The notes below the pieces were generated by a model. The model had not been told where the DNA came from, searched no databases, and saw only the letters and a program-made list of their open reading frames with translations. Made by a program: the position numbers and the translations under genes. Shown here piece by piece: positions 15,377 to 23,452 of a stretch of 64,000 bases of DNA (within the stretch, counting starts at the first letter, position 1; every line of letters starts with the position of its first letter). The stretch lies in the NCBI GenBank assembly GCA_947307415.1, contig CAMZJA010000001.1, forward strand, positions 248,001 through 312,000, read 5' to 3'. Origin of the DNA: an uncultured Bacteroidales bacterium (GTDB lineage: Bacteria; Bacteroidota; Bacteroidia; Bacteroidales; F082).

Positions 15377-16375
15377 TTTTCGCGGTTTATACTGCGACCG
15401 CTGTAAAATATCTTGATAATCAATCATTTTCATTAAAACCATTAACGATTCGTCGTTGTGCGACATAAACGAACGCACGATTTGCAAGCCCAGGAAATCG
15501 CCTAATCGCGCCGGTGCATCATCAGAAAACGCCGACGTGAACGGCCCGTCGTTGAACAACAGCCTTCTGTCGTTTAAGTTATTGGAATACAACATGTTAT
15601 TGCCAACGACAGCAGCCCAAACCTGACCTTCATTAGCCTTCGCCCACTCCATCTGTTGCGACGAATAGCCGAGAATAATCGAATCATTCAAAGTCGGATC
15701 CATCGCCTCGATGAAAAAATATTTTTTACCATTCTCAATCATCTCTGTCAGCACACTTTTCGTGTTTCCACCCCTAAAAATATAGGTATAATAAATTACT
15801 TCAGCCAGATCTTTCGTCAACGAAGCGGGCTGGCAACGCCGTGACATATACCTTGGCATCCCAATCTTATCATACACTAAGTCGTTGTTACTCAAATAGA
15901 AATCCAGACTTATCATAACTGTTTCGGGGGTAATCATCACCGGACCGTTATCATAGCTGATGCCCGAGACGTAGGTGTATGTCGGCGGCATGACGATTTC
16001 CGGATAATAATATTTCAGATGCTGATAAACGCCTTTCACCTTTTCGGAAACAAGTTTTGAATTTGGGAACGCCATTTCAGTCATCTCATTGATTTTCATG
16101 ATGAAAGTGTCGGTAACGAAATCTTTCAAATATCTCATCTCGTCAGTGCCGATATTTTCGCCCAACAATGTGCTGAATTGCGGCTGTATTGCTCTGATTC
16201 CTTCCTCAAAATCGGCGGTATCGATAGCAAAAAGAGCTTTGTTATATTCCAAAACCTCCAACTCCTGCGGCTCCAAACCCTTATATTGAATATTCAGTTT
16301 CTTTTTGTATCCCATTGATTTTGAACAAGATACAAAAAATACAATCAATAATCCAAATAATAATATCTTCTTCAT
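15374..16375 (-). CDS. gldB: GldB-like gliding-motility lipoprotein
   Basis: The 333-residue protein has a lipoprotein signal peptide (LLIVFFVSCSK, Cys17). Features resembling GldB are the early FAIDTADFEEGI segment, YYYPEIVMPPTYTYVSG, MISLDFYLSNNDLVY and the late LGLQIVRSFMSHNDESL. GldB is essential for gliding in Flavobacterium and is related to DUF2268 zinc-protease-like proteins, but I see no HExxH here. It would sit in the periplasm on a lipid anchor. Other T9SS/gliding genes in the window (porZ, a GldH-like end) support the call. The stop codon lies in a repeat. The neighbours comM and cinA tell nothing about its role. Confidence 0.7.
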   Translation of the reverse strand: MKKILLFGLLIVFFVSCSKSMGYKKKLNIQYKGLEPQELEVLEYNKALFAIDTADFEEGIRAIQPQFSTLLGENIGTDEMRYLKDFVTDTFIMKINEMTEMAFPNSKLVSEKVKGVYQHLKYYYPEIVMPPTYTYVSGISYDNGPVMITPETVMISLDFYLSNNDLVYDKIGMPRYMSRRCQPASLTKDLAEVIYYTYIFRGGNTKSVLTEMIENGKKYFFIEAMDPTLNDSIILGYSSQQMEWAKANEGQVWAAVVGNNMLYSNNLNDRRLLFNDGPFTSAFSDDAPARLGDFLGLQIVRSFMSHNDESLMVLMKMIDYQDILQRSQYKPRK

Positions 16376-16410
16376 AATGCCTTTTTATTTCTATCGAATA
16401 ATCCATTATT

Positions 16411-16470
16411 GTCATTTCGAGCTTCGCGATTATTTCCCTTGATGGAGGATTTCGTTTCAGTCGAAATGAC
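16411..16470. repeat. GTCATTTCGA / TCGAAATGAC inverted-repeat element
   Basis: GTCATTTCGA (16411-16420) and TCGAAATGAC (16461-16470) are exact reverse complements bounding a 40-base interior. The ends match the GTCATTnCGAG repeat family at 9566 and 25347. It sits between gldB and cinA and may act as a hairpin after cinA. Confidence 0.65.
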
Positions 16471-16478
16471 GGGAACCA

Positions 16479-17726
16479 TCAGTATTTCCTTATCATTTCA
16501 AGCGCCGTTATCGCCGCCCTTTCAATGTTATTTTCACGTGCTTTTCCAAAATTACATCTCTTCGACACCACGCCGTTCGGTCCCGCCACCGCAATCCACA
16601 CCGTGCCGACAGGATTCTCTTCTGTTCCGCCTCCAGGACCGGCCACACCTGTAGTCGCCACAGCATAATCGGTCTTCAGCAACGTCCTAACTCCAATTGC
16701 CATTTGTTCCGCAACTTGTTGACTAACAACGGTATACTTCTCCACATCGTCGTGATTAACACCCAAAACCTCTTCTTTGACAGATGTCGCATACGACACC
16801 ACTGTTCCTTTGAACACCTCCGAACTACCTGGTATTGCAGTTATCATCTTCGCTATCGTCCCGCCTGTGCAACTCTCGGCCGTCGACAACGTCTTTCCTG
16901 CCGCCTTAAACTTGTCCAAAACGGCCTCCGCAATAGGTTTTTCGTCATAACCGAAGATGTATTCGCCAATAATTTTTGACAGTTTATCTATTTCATTATC
17001 AATTGTTTTCTGCAAGAACTCACGGTCAGGATGACGACCCTCGAGACGCAGACGCACCATGCCATATTGTGGCAGATAGGCCAGCGACATGTAATCCGGC
17101 AGCGCGTCTTCCCAGCCTTTAATCTTGTCGGCCAGGAACGACTCGCCCACACCCGTCGTCATCACCACCCTATTAATATAAGGAGTGATCTTGAAATGCT
17201 TCAGCAACATCGGTAAAATCTCCTGCTCGAACACGTTTTTCATCTCAAATGGCACTCCCGGCATCGAGATAAACACCGACTTCCCCTTCTCAAACCACAT
17301 GCAAGGCGCTGTGCCATAACGGTTTGGAATATATTTGCACGCCTTAGGTATAAACGCCTGCCCACGGTTGCGCTCAGTCATCTGATATCCACGTAACTTA
17401 AAGATACTCATCACGTTATCGTAGGCATCCTGACAAAATTCCAGCTCGGTGTCGAAGTATTTGCACAGCGTCGGCTTCGTGATATCATCGGCCGTAGGTC
17501 CCAAACCTCCCGTCATGACTATTATCTCAACATCCGAACAAGCATCCAAAGCTTCCACAATATCTTGCTCGCCATCGCCTATCGTTAAAGTGGAAATAAC
17601 TTCTATTCCATTGGTAGTCAATATATTACCAAGCCAAGCGGCATTAGTATTAATCACCTGTCCAATCAGCAGCTCATCGCCGATGGAGATGATCTTCGCC
17701 TTAACAAAATCGTTATCTCTTTTCAT
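16479..17726 (-). CDS. cinA: CinA family nicotinamide-nucleotide amidohydrolase / ADP-ribose pyrophosphatase-like protein
   Basis: The 415-residue protein has the full CinA layout. The N-terminal MoCF-like domain (~8-175) shows SIGDELLIGQVINTNAAWL and MTGGLGPTADDITK. The C-terminal CinA amidase domain (~255-410) shows TAESCTGGTIAKMITAIPGSS and TTGVAGPGGGTEENPVGTVWIAV. The C-domain deamidates NMN to nicotinate mononucleotide for NAD recycling, and the N-domain can hydrolyse ADP-ribose in characterised relatives. The catalytic serine of the ESCTGG motif is present. It is a single gene; a TAATTTTG -7 element sits at 17775-17768, about 40 bp upstream of the start. Confidence 0.93.
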   Translation of the reverse strand: MKRDNDFVKAKIISIGDELLIGQVINTNAAWLGNILTTNGIEVISTLTIGDGEQDIVEALDACSDVEIIVMTGGLGPTADDITKPTLCKYFDTELEFCQDAYDNVMSIFKLRGYQMTERNRGQAFIPKACKYIPNRYGTAPCMWFEKGKSVFISMPGVPFEMKNVFEQEILPMLLKHFKITPYINRVVMTTGVGESFLADKIKGWEDALPDYMSLAYLPQYGMVRLRLEGRHPDREFLQKTIDNEIDKLSKIIGEYIFGYDEKPIAEAVLDKFKAAGKTLSTAESCTGGTIAKMITAIPGSSEVFKGTVVSYATSVKEEVLGVNHDDVEKYTVVSQQVAEQMAIGVRTLLKTDYAVATTGVAGPGGGTEENPVGTVWIAVAGPNGVVSKRCNFGKARENNIERAAITALEMIRKY

Positions 17727-17837
17727 TTTCTTACCTAAAAAACAACATTTTTTGTCTTAAAACGTTACAAAATTAAACATTAATATTTTATGTTTTTCAT
17801 TTTTAACAATTTTTAACATAACTTGCAAAATTTTGAC

Positions 17838-17845
17838 TACTTTTG
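17838..17845 (+). promoter_or_regulatory. -7 element for the nucleoside phosphorylase gene
   Basis: TACTTTTG lies 25 bp before ATG 17871 and matches TAnnTTTG. The -33 region is T-rich without a clear TTTG. It diverges from the cinA promoter at 17768-17775. Confidence 0.55.
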
Positions 17846-17870
17846 TAAAAAAATTTTAACATTTCGAATT

Positions 17871-18746
17871 ATGAACACTAAACCCATACCTGGCTCACAG
17901 CTCGTTTTCAACAACGAAGGAGCAATATATCATTTGAATCTCTTCCCGGAGATGCTTGCCGACAACATCATTCTCGTCGGCGACCCTGATCGAGTAGCTA
18001 TGGTTTCGAGTCATTTCGACACCATCGAATATAAACGTCAGAACCGCGAACTCGTAACGCACACTGGCACTTACAAAGGTAAACGCATCACGGCTCTGTC
18101 GACCGGCATGGGTACCGACAACATCGACATCGTCGTCAACGAGCTCGATGCCGTGGCTAACATCGACTTCAAGACTCGTACTCCGAAGAAAGAACACCGC
18201 ACACTCAACATGGTGCGTCTCGGCACCTGCGGCGCACTGCAGCCTGAAATCGGGGTGGAAGACAGCTACGTGGCATCGCGTTTCGCCATCGGCCTCGACG
18301 GCCTCGCCTACTTCTACAAAGAACATAACGAAGTGATTAACAAGGAGATGACCGACGCTTTCATCCGCGACATGCACTATCCCACCGACCTCCCGAAGCC
18401 GTACATCGTGGAGAGTTCAAACGAGCTCTTCGACCGTCTCGCTAAAGGTTATCATCAGGGCATCACAGCCACGTCGCCAGGATTCTACGGACCACAGGGA
18501 CGCTCGCTGCGCCTCGAGCTGACATATCCGCAAATCAACCCTGACATCGAAAAATTCAACTACAAAGGATGGAAAGTGTGCAACTTCGAGATGGAGTCGT
18601 CGGCATTGTTCAGCCTCGGTAAGATGTTGGGACACAACTGCTTAACTATCTGTGTGGCAATAGCGAACCGCGTCACGGAGAAGTTCTCCGCCGACTATCA
18701 TCCTTACGTTGAGAAACTTATAAAAACAACTTTGGAGAGATTATAA
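17871..18746 (+). CDS. udp: Uridine phosphorylase-like nucleoside phosphorylase
   Basis: This is a 291-residue enzyme of the PNP_UDP_1 family, which splits a nucleoside with phosphate to give the free base and ribose 1-phosphate. Family signs are ILVGDPDRVAMVSSHFD (phosphate loop), THTGTYKGKRITALSTGMGTDNIDIVVNEL, VRLGTCGALQP and NFEMESSALFSLGKMLGH (the ribose-binding FEMES motif). The ATG at 17871 is preferred over an upstream in-frame ATG at 17823 that lies before the promoter. Its last 6 bp overlap the convergent nitrilase-like gene. Uridine is the likely substrate by family, but purine nucleosides are possible. Confidence 0.85.
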   Translation: MNTKPIPGSQLVFNNEGAIYHLNLFPEMLADNIILVGDPDRVAMVSSHFDTIEYKRQNRELVTHTGTYKGKRITALSTGMGTDNIDIVVNELDAVANIDFKTRTPKKEHRTLNMVRLGTCGALQPEIGVEDSYVASRFAIGLDGLAYFYKEHNEVINKEMTDAFIRDMHYPTDLPKPYIVESSNELFDRLAKGYHQGITATSPGFYGPQGRSLRLELTYPQINPDIEKFNYKGWKVCNFEMESSALFSLGKMLGHNCLTICVAIANRVTEKFSADYHPYVEKLIKTTLERL

Positions 18747-19499
18747 TTCGTAATCCTGCTGCTCGTCGACGTGTTTCATCGAGATCAGACACTCGAGGTT
18801 CACGTCAAGCACAGCTTCTTCAAAGAATGGCGCCGAAGCAACAACATAGCTCTCGTAGCCGAAAATCATGGAGCCGCCGTCAAAGGAGGCTTCTTTTTTT
18901 GCTGCTACATTGTTCACAAACACCAGCGGACGCTCATATTTCAGCACGTTCTGACGCAACTCGTTGCGACGCAATCTTGAACGGTTTTTGCCACATCTGT
19001 CGGCACCTATATTAATAAAGACATCAGGCGACAGCGTCATAAGCTCGTCGAGACGGTTGGTCAGTAAAAACTCGTCATTATTAGTGTTTGCAAGGTCTGA
19101 GCCGATGGTCACGGCATATTTATGACATCCTATCTGAAGCAATTCATCGGCATCTGAAGGCTCGAATATATCCTTTTCAAAATCCTCCAAGTGCTTCTTT
19201 TTGAACACCTTGCGCTGTCCTTGAAACAGATACACCGCCGCGTTATACTTACCGACAGGGCATCCAACAAGCACGCCGATGGTCTCACATTCAACGGCTA
19301 TTTTATCTAAAGCCTTTTCGCATTTATCAATAAAACCTGGCGATTTAAACATTTCAGCAGAGCAAACCCCACTCACCGAAAGTTCAGGGAAAATCACCAA
19401 AGTAGAGGCTTTTGCCTTGTGAGCCGCCTCTATAATCTTTGCAACATTGCCTTCAACATCGCCGGCAACGCTATGAATCTGCGCTAAAGTTATCTTCAT
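18741..19499 (-). CDS. Nitrilase-fold (NadE N-domain-like) protein with missing catalytic cysteine
   Basis: The 252-residue carbon-nitrogen-hydrolase fold resembles the glutaminase half of NAD synthetase. The catalytic glutamate (LVIFPELSVSG, Glu39) and a lysine-rich stretch (FKKKHLEDF, Lys100-102) are present. The motif that should read ICED reads TIGSD (132-136), so the nucleophilic cysteine is replaced by glycine (Gly133). The enzyme is probably inactive as an amidase, or repurposed. No synthetase half follows. Its ATG overlaps the stop of the upstream barrel gene (TGATG at 19499), suggesting coupled translation. The alignment of the motif is by eye. Confidence 0.75.
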   Translation of the reverse strand: MKITLAQIHSVAGDVEGNVAKIIEAAHKAKASTLVIFPELSVSGVCSAEMFKSPGFIDKCEKALDKIAVECETIGVLVGCPVGKYNAAVYLFQGQRKVFKKKHLEDFEKDIFEPSDADELLQIGCHKYAVTIGSDLANTNNDEFLLTNRLDELMTLSPDVFINIGADRCGKNRSRLRRNELRQNVLKYERPLVFVNNVAAKKEASFDGGSMIFGYESYVVASAPFFEEAVLDVNLECLISMKHVDEQQDYEL

Positions 19500-20131
19500 C
19501 AGAATAAAAATCCAACCTCAACACACAAATTATTCATCATCATCTTCGGATCATGACCATAAGGCATCATGTTTGAGAAGAAACTGTCGTAACCCAACAT
19601 CAGCTGCAGAGTGCTTCTGTTAAGCACCTCCATCTCAGCGCCAATATGTACGATAAACGAGCTGCACACATCACGCAAACCTGCGGCAGACTTGGTATTT
19701 TCAACTTTTGTCACCTCACTGACAAGAATATCCAAACCATATCCTATTTCTCCGAAAACCCTCAATCCATTAAAGGAATCGGTTCTCATCTTCAAAAGGA
19801 AAGGAATCTGGCAATATGTGGTTTTAAAAGTAGTTCTATAGGTATCATCAATTCCCAACTCCTCATCAACAACCTTCATTTTATATGCAAAATTGCTTCC
19901 AAGGATATTAAATCCTGAAGTCAGACCATAATTCTCGCCAAAATAATAAATTCCTGTCAGGCCGAACTTATAGCACAAACCGCTTTCCTTGCCCGAAATA
20001 TCGTCATGATTTATCGAAGGCCAGCTTAAGCCAAGACCCCCTTTTAAACCCAATTGATACTCAAAACGTTGAGCTGTTGCTGCAAAAGACAACAACATCG
20101 CGAAAAGCAAAAAGTAAATTTTCTTTCTCAT
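19499..20131 (-). CDS. Outer-membrane beta-barrel protein (PorT/OmpX-like fold)
   Basis: The 210-residue protein has a clear signal peptide (cleavage near ATAQ-RFEY) and alternating hydrophobic strands ending in the phenylalanine typical of barrels (VEVGFLF). GLKGGLGLSWPSI and YCQIPFLLKMRT resemble the OMP_b-brl_2 family that is common in Bacteroidota, of which PorT is one member. I cannot tell which function it has. It is co-transcribed with the degenerate nitrilase gene, whose start it overlaps, and diverges from another small barrel gene at 20193. Confidence 0.8.
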   Translation of the reverse strand: MRKKIYFLLFAMLLSFAATAQRFEYQLGLKGGLGLSWPSINHDDISGKESGLCYKFGLTGIYYFGENYGLTSGFNILGSNFAYKMKVVDEELGIDDTYRTTFKTTYCQIPFLLKMRTDSFNGLRVFGEIGYGLDILVSEVTKVENTKSAAGLRDVCSSFIVHIGAEMEVLNRSTLQLMLGYDSFFSNMMPYGHDPKMMMNNLCVEVGFLF

Positions 20132-20133
20132 AT

Positions 20134-20166
20134 TTTGCGTTTGTTTTAGATTTTTAAATATCTTTG
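20134..20166 (+). promoter_or_regulatory. Promoter for the second barrel gene
   Basis: TTTG (20134-20137), a 21-bp spacer and TATCTTTG (20159-20166), followed by GCA, form a near-consensus promoter 26 bp before ATG 20193. Confidence 0.65.
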
Positions 20167-20192
20167 CAAAAATATAAATTATTTTTGAAACT

Positions 20193-20861
20193 ATGAAAAA
20201 ATTATTAATTGTATTGGCCGTTATTATTTTGGCTCATACTGCAAACGCTACAGGTTTCGATTTTTGCATCGGGCCAAAGCTTGGTTATCAGACAGCAACA
20301 TTGTCGTTCAAAAAAGATGACATAAAATCAAGTTACAAGTCGAATTTAACAGCAGGCTTGTTCGCCCGCTTAACCATTCACGATTTTATCATCCAGCCTG
20401 AGGTGCTCTGGTTCAAGAGCGGCAAGGTCTTCGATTTCAATGTCGATCCTTCATTAAACACAGCTGGTGTAGCTTTGAATCCGATAGTCACACTTACCCA
20501 TCAGAATCTGGCGGTGCCGATTTTCCTCGGCTATCAGCTCGACGGCAAACTCATCAAAGTGAGAGGCAATGTAGGTCCGGTGATGTATTTCGTGTTGAGT
20601 CAGAAACAAGAGGTTGACGGCAACGGACAAAGCGTCGACGTCGACAATCTTGACACCCAAGACATGACTTGGGGCGCTGCTTTCAACGTGGGTCTCGACG
20701 TGTGGAAACTCACACTCGACATCAACTACAGCCTCGGTTTGACGAAGATGTTCGGCAACGACAATGTTGAATGGAGCTTCAACGGCGAAAAAGGCAACAT
20801 CCAGCTCAGCGACATGACACAAAACATGTTTACTGTTACTTTAGGCTTTAAGCTTTTGTAA
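20193..20861 (+). CDS. Outer-membrane beta-barrel protein, porin-like
   Basis: The 222-residue protein has a signal peptide (cleavage near HTANA-TGFD) and a barrel-like pattern of about eight strands ending TVTLGFKLL. IGPKLGYQTATLSF, LTAGLFARLTIHDFIIQPEVLWF and LAVPIFLGYQLDGKLIKVRGNVGP are typical of small Bacteroidota barrels. It has its own promoter and runs into pepP only 4 bp later, so the two genes are likely co-transcribed. The function is unknown. Confidence 0.8.
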   Translation: MKKLLIVLAVIILAHTANATGFDFCIGPKLGYQTATLSFKKDDIKSSYKSNLTAGLFARLTIHDFIIQPEVLWFKSGKVFDFNVDPSLNTAGVALNPIVTLTHQNLAVPIFLGYQLDGKLIKVRGNVGPVMYFVLSQKQEVDGNGQSVDVDNLDTQDMTWGAAFNVGLDVWKLTLDINYSLGLTKMFGNDNVEWSFNGEKGNIQLSDMTQNMFTVTLGFKLL

Positions 20862-20865
20862 TTCA

Positions 20866-22143
20866 ATGCCTTTCAACAATATACCCAACGCTCTTTTTGT
20901 CAGAAATCGAAAGAATTTCGCTTCGATGATGACAAAAAACTCGATCGCATTGTTCACTGCGAACGAGGAGATACCGCGAAATGGCGACCAGTGTTACCCT
21001 TTCCGACAGAATTCCGATTTCTTCTACCTCACCGGCATCGACCGCGAAGGCGCTTTTTTGATCCTCTATCCCGACCATCCGAGACCAGAGATGCGCGAGA
21101 TACTGTTCATCGAGCCGTATAGCGAGACAAAAGCCATCTGGCGTGGCGAGATGCTCGACGCAAAACAGGCAAAAGAGATTTCGGGCTGCCAGAATGTGAT
21201 GTACGCCGACAGCTTCAACGACGTGCTTAAGGAATTGATACTCAACAGTTACAAGGTTTATCTTAACCTCTACGAATACCCTCGTTTCGAGACGAAAGTG
21301 TCGACTATTCAAGATCGTTTTGTGAAGGAGATAAAAGAACAATATCCGCTCCACAACTACGACCGCTCGGCACCTATCTTGAATAAGCTTCGCAAGATTA
21401 AATCTCAGGAAGAGATTGAAATCATAAAACACGCCTGCGACATCACCGGAAAGGCCTTCCTGCATTGCATGAAGACCGTGAAACCTGGTCGTTACGAGTA
21501 CGAGATGCAAGCTGAGATGGAATACATCTTCAAGATGAACAACGCCTCGGGTCATGCCTTCCATCCTATCGTCGCCGGCGGCAAGAACGCATGCTGTCTG
21601 CACTACTCGAAGAACGATAACATATTGAACGACAACGAGTTACTGCTCTTCGACATGGGCTGCGAATATCAGAACTACGCCTCAGATTTGAGCCGCACCA
21701 TCCCAATCAACGGCAAGTTCACGCCACGTCAGAGAGAGTGCTATGAGGCTGTTTTGAGAGTGAAAAAAGAAATCACCAAGCTCTACAAGGTAGGCGGCAC
21801 CATCGACAAAATCAACCAGACGACCTACCAGCTGATGGAAAAAGAGATGATAAAACTCGGTCTCTTTACCCAAAAAGACGTTGACAATCAAGACCCTGAA
21901 AAACCGTTATACCGCAAATATCTCATGCACGGCATGGCGCATCACATCGGCCTCGACTGCCACGACAACCTCGACAAGTACGAGCCTTTCGCCCCGGGCA
22001 TGATACTCTCGTGCGAGCCTGGCCTTTACATCCGCGAGGAAGGTATAGGCATCAGGCTTGAAGACGACATCTTAATCACTGAGGGAGAGCCGGTTAACCT
22101 CTTTGGCGACCTGGCCATCGAAACCAACGACATAACAAAATAA
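20866..22143 (+). CDS. pepP: Xaa-Pro aminopeptidase (aminopeptidase P, M24B)
   Basis: The 425-residue enzyme has an AMP_N domain (~1-130, FRQNSDFFYLTGIDREGAFLIL) and a pita-bread M24 domain. Metal ligands are visible in LLFDMGCEYQNYASDLSRTIPI (two Asp), MHGMAHHIGLDCHDN (His), LSCEPGLYI (Glu) and IGIRLEDDILIT (Glu). It removes an N-terminal residue before proline in the cytoplasm. It is the first of two M24 genes, separated by the DUF5020 and guanine deaminase genes; gaps of 3-19 bp suggest one long transcript from 20193 to about 25245. Confidence 0.9.
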   Translation: MPFNNIPNALFVRNRKNFASMMTKNSIALFTANEEIPRNGDQCYPFRQNSDFFYLTGIDREGAFLILYPDHPRPEMREILFIEPYSETKAIWRGEMLDAKQAKEISGCQNVMYADSFNDVLKELILNSYKVYLNLYEYPRFETKVSTIQDRFVKEIKEQYPLHNYDRSAPILNKLRKIKSQEEIEIIKHACDITGKAFLHCMKTVKPGRYEYEMQAEMEYIFKMNNASGHAFHPIVAGGKNACCLHYSKNDNILNDNELLLFDMGCEYQNYASDLSRTIPINGKFTPRQRECYEAVLRVKKEITKLYKVGGTIDKINQTTYQLMEKEMIKLGLFTQKDVDNQDPEKPLYRKYLMHGMAHHIGLDCHDNLDKYEPFAPGMILSCEPGLYIREEGIGIRLEDDILITEGEPVNLFGDLAIETNDITK

Positions 22144-22152
22144 AATCATATC

Positions 22153-22950
22153 ATGAAAAAATTATTATTCATTGTGGCTTTCGCAGCTACAGCATTATGT
22201 GCTAAAGCACAGACAAACATTCAGGTTCAGTACGATTTTGGAGAAAAACGTCAGAACATCACCACAACTTTAGAAATGTTTAAGACCGACAACTGGGGAA
22301 GCACTTTCTTCTTCGTCGATATCACTCACGACGGCAAATTCCAGCATGAAAAAGGCGTAATGCACCCTGCTCCTATCGGCGCTTACACTGAAATCGCGCG
22401 TGGGTTGAACTTCTGGCAGGACAGTAAACTCGGAGCTTTTAGTGCTCACGTTGAATACAACGGCGGTCTCGGCGTGGTTCCGAACGTTTTCGGCTACGGC
22501 ATCAACAACGCCTGGCTCTTCGGTGCTGAATATTTCATGCATTCGGCAGATTTCAGATACACCTTGACACTTGAAGTGTTGTACAAAACCATCGCAAAGG
22601 CAAAACAAGACGTTCCTATGCAGTTTACCATCGTGTGGGGCTGCAACGACCTCTTCGGCGCTAAAGGCTTGAATTTCAGCGGCTTTGCTGATTTCTGGTG
22701 GGAGACTAATTCTTGGGCTGTACTCGATGACGAAGGTGTTCAAAAAGTCGATGAAGATAATAATCCTATATTCGACAAGACTACAGGAGTTTTCATCAGC
22801 GAGCCACAGCTTTGGTACAACATCGGTCAGTTCTTCGGTTGCCCTAACCTCAACATCGGCGGCGAGGTTGAGATCGCATGCAACTTCACCGGCAACGACA
22901 CCAAAGGCTGGCATGTGAATCCTGCCGCAGGTATCAAATGGAACTTCTAG
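22153..22950 (+). CDS. DUF5020 family outer-membrane protein, Tsx-like nucleoside channel candidate
   Basis: The 265-residue protein has a signal peptide (cleavage near LCAKAQ). TNIQVQYDFGEKRQNITTTLEMFKTDNWGSTFFFVDI fits the DUF5020 family, and GEVEIACNFTGNDTKGWHVNPAAGIKWNF is a final barrel strand. DUF5020 is distantly like Tsx/OmpK nucleoside channels. The next gene, 3 bp later, is a guanine deaminase, and a nucleoside phosphorylase is nearby, which supports uptake of nucleosides or bases. This is an inference from context; no channel-specific residue is visible. Confidence 0.75.
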   Translation: MKKLLFIVAFAATALCAKAQTNIQVQYDFGEKRQNITTTLEMFKTDNWGSTFFFVDITHDGKFQHEKGVMHPAPIGAYTEIARGLNFWQDSKLGAFSAHVEYNGGLGVVPNVFGYGINNAWLFGAEYFMHSADFRYTLTLEVLYKTIAKAKQDVPMQFTIVWGCNDLFGAKGLNFSGFADFWWETNSWAVLDDEGVQKVDEDNNPIFDKTTGVFISEPQLWYNIGQFFGCPNLNIGGEVEIACNFTGNDTKGWHVNPAAGIKWNF

Positions 22951-22953
22951 ATT

Positions 22954-23433
22954 ATGGAAATTACAGAAAAAGACAAGGAATTTATGCGCGAAGCCATCCG
23001 CTTGGCTGACGAGAGTGTCAAACATGGCGGAGGTCCTTTCGGCGCTGTCATTGTGAAAGACGGCGAGATAATCGCAGGCAACTCCAACTCCGTGACCCTC
23101 GACAACGACCCGACGGCACACGCCGAAGTCAACACCATACGCAGAGCATGTCATAAACTCGGCACCTTCGACCTCAGCGGATGCACCATCTACACCTCCT
23201 GCGAGCCTTGTCCGATGTGCCTCGGAGCCATCTACTGGGCGCGCATCAGCAGGATTTTCTACGGAAACAACCGCAAAGACGCGCGTGACATCGACTTCGC
23301 CGACGACTTCATCTATGAGGAACTCGACCGCCCAATGGAAAAACGTACCGTACCGTTGATTCCGCTGCTTCGCGACGAAGCGCTGCACTCATTCCGCCTC
23401 TGGTCAGAAAAAACCGATAAAATCGAATATTAA
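22954..23433 (+). CDS. guaD: Guanine deaminase, CDA-type
   Basis: The 159-residue zinc deaminase turns guanine into xanthine. HAE (His56, Glu58) and PCPMC (Cys86, Cys89) bind zinc and catalyse. GGGPFGAVIVKDGEIIA, SNSVTLDNDPTAHAEVNTIRRAC and especially the C-terminal FADDFIYEELDRPMEKRTVP closely follow Bacillus GuaD, which separates it from TadA. The length is normal. It starts 3 bp after the DUF5020 stop, so the two are tightly coupled. It probably allows guanine to be used as a purine or nitrogen source. Confidence 0.9.
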   Translation: MEITEKDKEFMREAIRLADESVKHGGGPFGAVIVKDGEIIAGNSNSVTLDNDPTAHAEVNTIRRACHKLGTFDLSGCTIYTSCEPCPMCLGAIYWARISRIFYGNNRKDARDIDFADDFIYEELDRPMEKRTVPLIPLLRDEALHSFRLWSEKTDKIEY

Positions 23434-23452
23434 AATCAAAAAAAATAAGACT

